This document shows positions 59,152 to 64,000 of a stretch of DNA of 64,000 bases, one piece after another. Origin of the DNA: JARRPM01 sp963792815 (GTDB lineage: Bacteria; Pseudomonadota; Gammaproteobacteria; Pseudomonadales; Halieaceae); contig CAWBXR010000006.1 in the NCBI GenBank assembly GCA_963792815.1, positions 353,483 through 417,482 of the forward strand, in the 5' to 3' direction. The notes under the pieces are model-generated. The model made no database searches and was not told where the DNA came from. It saw only the letters and a list, made by a program, of their open reading frames with translations. Position 1 is the stretch's first letter, and every line of letters starts with the position of its first letter. The translations under genes were made by a program, and so were the position numbers.

Positions 59152-59682
59152 TTACGCCGCTGCTTCCTTCTGATCGCGTACTGCTGCGACTGTGCGAACC
59201 AGTTTTCCAGGTACGTCGTTCATTGTCTGAACCAGCTTTGTCACCGGCGCCTTCATAACACTCATCAACATCGAGAGTGCCTGATCACGCGTGGGCAACT
59301 TAGCGAGAACATCCAACTGATTTGCACCCAGTATCTGGCCGCTTACCGCCAGTGCTTTCACCTCGAAGTTTTTATTCTCCTTGGCGAATTCCTTAAAGAG
59401 TCGAGCCGCTGCACCCGGATCTTCCATTGAAAATCCGAACAGGGAGGGACCTACCAGAGTGCTGTTTACACACTCATAGTCGGTTCCTGCCAGCGCCCGC
59501 TTGGCCAATGTGTTCCGCACTACACGGAGGGTCACACTGTTCTCACGGGCGTTCTTACGCAGGGCTGTCATCCCGTCCACGGTTACGCCACGTGCATCGG
59601 CGATAACCAGGGACAGGGCACTGGTGGCAGTCTCGTTAACCTCAGCTACGATCGCTTTCTTGTCTTCGAGTCCAATTGCCAC
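59152..59682 (-). CDS. rplJ: 50S ribosomal protein L10
   Basis: The GTG at 59680-59682, 8 bases after AGGAG, gives 176 residues starting VAIGLEDKKAIVAEVNETAT; an open extension upstream falls in the leader. The protein anchors L7/L12 dimers on the 50S base with its C-terminal helix (QTMNDVPGKLVRTVAAVRDQ). L10 with L7/L12 is expected to repress translation through the leader upstream. Confidence 0.97.
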   Translation of the reverse strand: MAIGLEDKKAIVAEVNETATSALSLVIADARGVTVDGMTALRKNARENSVTLRVVRNTLAKRALAGTDYECVNSTLVGPSLFGFSMEDPGAAARLFKEFAKENKNFEVKALAVSGQILGANQLDVLAKLPTRDQALSMLMSVMKAPVTKLVQTMNDVPGKLVRTVAAVRDQKEAAA

Positions 59683-60014
59683 TGGAATTACTCCTGGATT
59701 GCTAAGTTGAGTACCTTCAAAACTATGCAGGTACCGCTTGCGTGGTGAACAAATCCACCATCTGCGTAGGTTTTGGCCTACCGCGGGCATAAACCCGGGT
59801 TCGCCGCTATTAAGCCCTCCCCGACCAACCGCGTCGGTTCTGGCGCCTACGGTCTTTGATGGTCTTCAGTTCAAAGCTAAATAGGGTCAAAACCCGAGCC
59901 TTTTCCAAAGACCTCAAAGTGGACCGGTTCGGGCTTTTGTTCGCCCTTGCCGGTCTACAACACTCCCCCTCCATGGAGAGCCCTGAGGAACCGCCCCTTG
60001 TGGGGGCGCTTCGA
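59683..60014 (-). promoter_or_regulatory. rplJ leader region (candidate L10 autoregulatory leader)
   Basis: The 332-base gap between rplA and rplJ holds no credible gene but many hairpins on the minus strand: GGCTCGGGTTTT with the facing AAAGCCCGAACC (59890-59939), CCGAC/GTCGG (near 59820-59836), GTAGG/CCTAC (59766-59781) and GGTG/CACC (near 59745-59761). Just after rplA there is CGCCCC/GGGGCG. This density fits the L10(L12)4 control leader known from E. coli. No clean promoter was found. Confidence 0.45.
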
Positions 60015-60710
60015 TCAAACTTCCAACGAGCCCTGGTCGATAATAACGCCCGGGCCCATGGTGGTGCTGAGCGTGATCTTGCGCAGATACACACCCTTGG
60101 CGGCCGCCGGCTTGCCCTTCTTCAGGTCAGCCAGCACGGCTTCGAGGTTGCCTTTGATGGCATCCAGCTCGAAGCTGATCTTGCCTATTCCACCGTGAAT
60201 AATGCCGTTCTTGTCAGTGCGGAAGCGCATCTGGCCAGCCTTGGCATTTTTCACTGCTGTTTCTACGTCGGGTGTCACCGTACCGGTTTTAGGGTTGGGC
60301 ATCAGGCCGCGCGGACCCAGCACCTGGCCCAGCTGGCCGACGACACGCATGGCGTCCGGGGAGGCGATGACAACGTCGAAGTCCATCATGCCGCCCTTGA
60401 TCTGCTCGGCGAGGTCTTCCATACCGACCAGGTCCGCACCCGCGGCCTTGGCTTTCTCAGCCGCCTCGCCCTGGGTAAACACCGCCACCCGTACATCGCT
60501 GCCGGTGCCGAAAGGCAAGGTTGTCGCGCCGCGCACACCCTGGTCCGATTTGCGCGCATCTACACCGAGATTCACGGCAACTTCAACGGTTTCGTTGAAC
60601 TTGGCAGTGGCGAGCTCCTTGAGCAGGCTCACCGCCTCTGCCAGGGGATAGGTCCTGGTAGAATCTATCTTTTCCCTGTATGCGCGTACGCGCTTGGATA
60701 ACTTGGCCAT
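60015..60710 (-). CDS. rplA: 50S ribosomal protein L1
   Basis: The 231-residue stalk protein starts MAKLSKRVRAYREKIDSTRT and has the rRNA-binding GGMMDFDVVIASPDAMRVVG and GPRGLMPNPKTGTVTPDVET signatures. It moves with E-site tRNA and represses its own operon near the rplK start. Its ATG overlaps the rplK stop by one base. Confidence 0.99.
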   Translation of the reverse strand: MAKLSKRVRAYREKIDSTRTYPLAEAVSLLKELATAKFNETVEVAVNLGVDARKSDQGVRGATTLPFGTGSDVRVAVFTQGEAAEKAKAAGADLVGMEDLAEQIKGGMMDFDVVIASPDAMRVVGQLGQVLGPRGLMPNPKTGTVTPDVETAVKNAKAGQMRFRTDKNGIIHGGIGKISFELDAIKGNLEAVLADLKKGKPAAAKGVYLRKITLSTTMGPGVIIDQGSLEV

Positions 60711-61144
60711 TAGTTCACCCCCTCTACTTCGATACCCGCGGAACGTGCACTGCCGGCGATGGTGCGCACAGCTGCGTCCATATCAGCCGCTGTCAGGTCG
60801 GGCCACTTCTGGGTAGCCACATCTTCCAGTTGGGCACGATTCACCTTGGCTACCTTGCGGGTATTGGGTGTCGGGGAGCCCTTCTGGATCTTGGCAATCT
60901 TGCGCAGCAAGACGGCCGCCGGAGGGGTCTTCTTGATGAAGGTGAAAGAACGGTCACTGTACACAGTGATAATTACCGGAATCGGCAGACCGGGCTCCAT
61001 GCCCTGGGTCTCGGCGTTAAACGCCTTACAGAATTCCATGATGTTGACGCCGTGCTGGCCCAACGCCGGTCCCACGGGGGGACTGGGGTTGGCCTGGCCG
61101 GCCTTAACCTGCAGCTTGATATAAGCCTGGACTTTCTTGGCCAT
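60710..61144 (-). CDS. rplK: 50S ribosomal protein L11
   Basis: The 144-residue protein starts MAKKVQAYIKLQVKAGQANP and has the conserved PVGPALGQHGVNIMEFCKAF. It forms the GTPase-associated centre and is needed for RelA activation on stalled ribosomes. The 133-base gap to nusG has a GACGGC/GCCGTC hairpin but no strong promoter that I can see. Confidence 0.99.
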   Translation of the reverse strand: MAKKVQAYIKLQVKAGQANPSPPVGPALGQHGVNIMEFCKAFNAETQGMEPGLPIPVIITVYSDRSFTFIKKTPPAAVLLRKIAKIQKGSPTPNTRKVAKVNRAQLEDVATQKWPDLTAADMDAAVRTIAGSARSAGIEVEGVN

Positions 61145-61277
61145 TGTGACTCTCCCGGGTGCAAACGCTGTTGTATGTGCTCGGCCAGGGCCGGCAGATA
61201 CTCGAGCTCCCCATCTATGACGGCCTCAGCCGTCGTTTTGTTTAGGGGTCAGTTCCCAACCCCGCTTTGCTGGTCTA

Positions 61278-61811
61278 TCAGGCCTTCTCGACCTGACCAA
61301 ACTCCAGTTCTACCGGAGTGGAACGACCAAAAATCAATACCGCCACATTCAGGCGACTCTTCTCGTAATTGACGTCCTCGACAACGCCATTGAAGTCGTT
61401 GAAGGGCCCGTCGATTACCCGAACCATCTCGCCCGGCTCGAACAGTGTCTTCGGCCTCGGGGCCTCGACACCGTCTTCTACCCGCTGCAGGATCGCAGCC
61501 GCTTCCGCCTCGGTGATCGGGGCCGGCGCGTCCGCCTTGCCACCAATGAACCCGAGAACCCGCGGGGTTTCCTTCACCAGGTGCCAGGTTTCGTCAGCCA
61601 ATTCCATTTGCACCAGCACGTATCCGGGGAAGAACTTGCGCTCACTGCGGCGTTTCTGGCCGCCGCGCATCTCCACTACTTCCTCAGTCGGGACCAGAAT
61701 CTCACCGAAACGGTCTTGCATACCATGCAGTTCGATACGCTCCTTCAAGGAAGCCGCCACTTTCTTTTCAAAACCTGAGTAGGCGTGTACGACGTACCAA
61801 CGCATTGCCAT
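61278..61811 (-). CDS. nusG: Transcription termination/antitermination factor NusG
   Basis: The 177-residue factor has the NGN domain (MRWYVVHAYSGFEKKVAASL, FFPGYVLVQM) and a C-terminal KOW domain (GEMVRVIDGPFNDFNGVVED). It binds RNA polymerase and links it to Rho or to S10 on the ribosome. It is 22 bases after secE and ahead of rplK. Confidence 0.99.
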   Translation of the reverse strand: MAMRWYVVHAYSGFEKKVAASLKERIELHGMQDRFGEILVPTEEVVEMRGGQKRRSERKFFPGYVLVQMELADETWHLVKETPRVLGFIGGKADAPAPITEAEAAAILQRVEDGVEAPRPKTLFEPGEMVRVIDGPFNDFNGVVEDVNYEKSRLNVAVLIFGRSTPVELEFGQVEKA

Positions 61812-61833
61812 CGGCTAACCCTTATTTAGTCTG

Positions 61834-62196
61834 TTAAGTAATTGCCAGCGAAACCAACCAACCCAGCAGGGAGTCAAGCCCCCAGAGAATCAGCGCCACC
61901 AGCAATACAAATGCCACCACGATCATGGTGGTCTGCACGGTTTCCTGTCGGGTGGGCCAGACCACCTTCCGAATCTCGGTGCGGGAGCCCTTTACCAGCG
62001 CCCAGAAAGCTGCACCCTTGGCGGTCTGCAGGGCTATAAGCCCGGCAATCGCAGCCAGCGCGAGAATACCCAGAACCCTGTACAGCAGCGACTGGTCGGA
62101 AAAGTAGCTGTTTCCGACCACCGCCACCGCCACCAGGATGAATACGAGGATCCACTTGATCGAATCGAATCGACTGGCGGTTGTTTCCACACTCAT
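61834..62196 (-). CDS. secE: Protein translocase subunit SecE
   Basis: The 120-residue form, starting MSVETTASRFDSIKWILVFI, has three transmembrane segments as in E. coli. The conserved cytoplasmic amphipathic segment is KGSRTEIRKVVWPTRQETVQ, followed by the essential last helix. A GTG two codons upstream is also open, but the AGGAT site fits the ATG chosen. It stabilises SecY. It lies just after tRNA-Trp. Confidence 0.97.
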   Translation of the reverse strand: MSVETTASRFDSIKWILVFILVAVAVVGNSYFSDQSLLYRVLGILALAAIAGLIALQTAKGAAFWALVKGSRTEIRKVVWPTRQETVQTTMIVVAFVLLVALILWGLDSLLGWLVSLAIT

Positions 62197-62252
62197 TAAC
62201 ACTATCCTTTAAATAAAGACGGCACCCCTCGGGCGCCATCCCCTGCCATAAA

Positions 62253-62328
<76 letters not shown>

Positions 62329-62350
62329 AAACATGTCACTTAGACGACGA

Positions 62351-62380
62351 AGCCGAACTGCTTCTTCAAGCGGTTCGGCT
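62351..62380. other. Strong hairpin between tufB and tRNA-Trp
   Basis: AGCCGAACTGCTT, loop CTTC, AAGCGGTTCGGCT: a 13-bp stem with one mismatch that can pair as G-U. No U-run follows on the minus strand, so it may be a processing or stability element for tufB mRNA, not a terminator. Confidence 0.5.
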
Positions 62381-62383
62381 TGA

Positions 62384-62435
62384 GGGGACGGCATTAATTC
62401 CGTCCCCGAGTGGGGACAGATTTAAATCTGTCCCC
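62384..62435. repeat. Tandem pair of REP-like palindromes
   Basis: A 24-bp imperfect palindrome (GGGGACGG ... CCGTCCCC, 62384-62407) and a perfect 24-bp one (half-site GGGGACAGATTT, 62412-62435) are separated by four bases. GGGGACAG-type palindromes are often linked to REP-associated Y1 transposases (RAYTs). No such gene is in the window. Confidence 0.75.
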
Positions 62436-62452
62436 GGCTCGCCAGGGCGATC

Positions 62453-63676
<1,224 letters not shown>

Positions 63677-63772
63677 TACGACCGTCTCCTAATACACACC
63701 GGCACTGGGCCCGCGCCATGCAGTTGATCCAACTTTACAAAACCTTTTACTTCCAACCGATCAGAAAGGAAG

Positions 63773-63848
<76 letters not shown>

Positions 63849-63864
63849 GCTGTCCCTCTAACCC

Positions 63865-63938
63865 TGGAGCGGGTAGCGGGAATCGAACCCGCATATTCAG
63901 CTTGGAAGGCTGACGTTCTACCACTGAACTATACCCGC
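63865..63938 (-). tRNA. tRNA-Gly (anticodon TCC)
   Basis: The 74-base cloverleaf starts GCGGGTATAGTTCAGTGGTA and ends with an encoded CCA. The anticodon loop is CTTCCAA. In relatives a tRNA-Tyr often precedes it; that position would lie at or beyond the right edge. Confidence 0.98.
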
Positions 63939-63956
63939 TACTTACTTATATAAACG

Positions 63957-63985
63957 CCGCCGCCGCGCTGGTGACCGCGGCGGCG
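63957..63985. other. GC-rich hairpin at the right edge
   Basis: CGCCGCCGCG, then a short loop CTGGTGAC, then CGCGGCGGCG. On the minus strand the stem is followed by TTTATAT before tRNA-Gly, so it could be a terminator of an upstream gene or a processing site. The edge prevents a decision. Confidence 0.4.
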
Positions 63986-64000
63986 CCTTCAAAAAACCAT

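Noticed and set aside
61219..61242. GACGGC/GCCGTC hairpin followed by T-rich bases on the plus strand
   Set aside because: No plus-strand gene ends there, and on the coding (minus) strand no U-run follows, so I do not call a terminator.

Overview
The window is about 64 kb of GC-rich chromosome from a gammaproteobacterium. Three things point there: the anaerobic unsaturated-fatty-acid pair fabA-fabB; the order tRNA-Gly, tRNA-Thr, tufB, tRNA-Trp, secE, nusG, rplKAJL, rpoBC; and the block rplQ ... uvrA, MFS, ssb, which is also found in Pseudomonas. From general character I infer a marine Cellvibrionales/Halieaceae-type organism, but nothing in the window fixes a genus.

Left third (1-28 kb). At the left edge lies the tail of a low-complexity protein, probably DUF3300, coupled to a DUF2950 gene broken by one extra base. 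Then come alanine dehydrogenase, a small membrane methyltransferase, a ZIP metal transporter, and an aldehyde dehydrogenase whose promoter carries a 20-bp palindrome. These are followed by the rplU-rpmA-obgE-proB cluster with divergent ispB, pgi, a nucleotide-sugar set (manC-galU-manB, read leftward), fabAB, moaB-moeA with an RmlD-like gene, ssb, an MFS transporter, uvrA, an SMP-30-type hydrolase and a membrane-fused glycerophosphodiesterase.

Right two thirds (28-64 kb). This is the core expression region, almost entirely on the minus strand. From right to left it runs tRNA-Gly, tRNA-Thr, tufB, tRNA-Trp, secE-nusG-rplKAJL-rpoBC, two secreted paralogs of unknown function, rpsL-rpsG-fusA-tufA, a small insert (TM2 gene, DUF465 gene, DksA/TraR-like zinc-finger gene), then the S10, spc and alpha operons down to rplQ. 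The str, S10 and alpha operons each begin with the same kind of promoter (TTGAnn, 17 bp, TAGAAT, GC-rich discriminator), which suggests joint growth-rate or stringent control.

Most notable: (i) two tandem secreted paralogs, each with its own conserved promoter and an upstream terminator, inserted between rpoC and rpsL, with no family I recognise; (ii) rpsM interrupted by a single extra base, most likely an assembly error since the gene is essential, with a similar one-base insertion in the DUF2950 gene; (iii) a MITE-like repeat family, one 325-bp copy at 8213-8537 and one 91-bp copy at 43550-43640; (iv) a tandem pair of REP-like palindromes next to tRNA-Trp; (v) a terminator-like hairpin in the rplU leader. 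I see no CRISPR array, prophage, intact insertion sequence, rRNA gene or replication origin.
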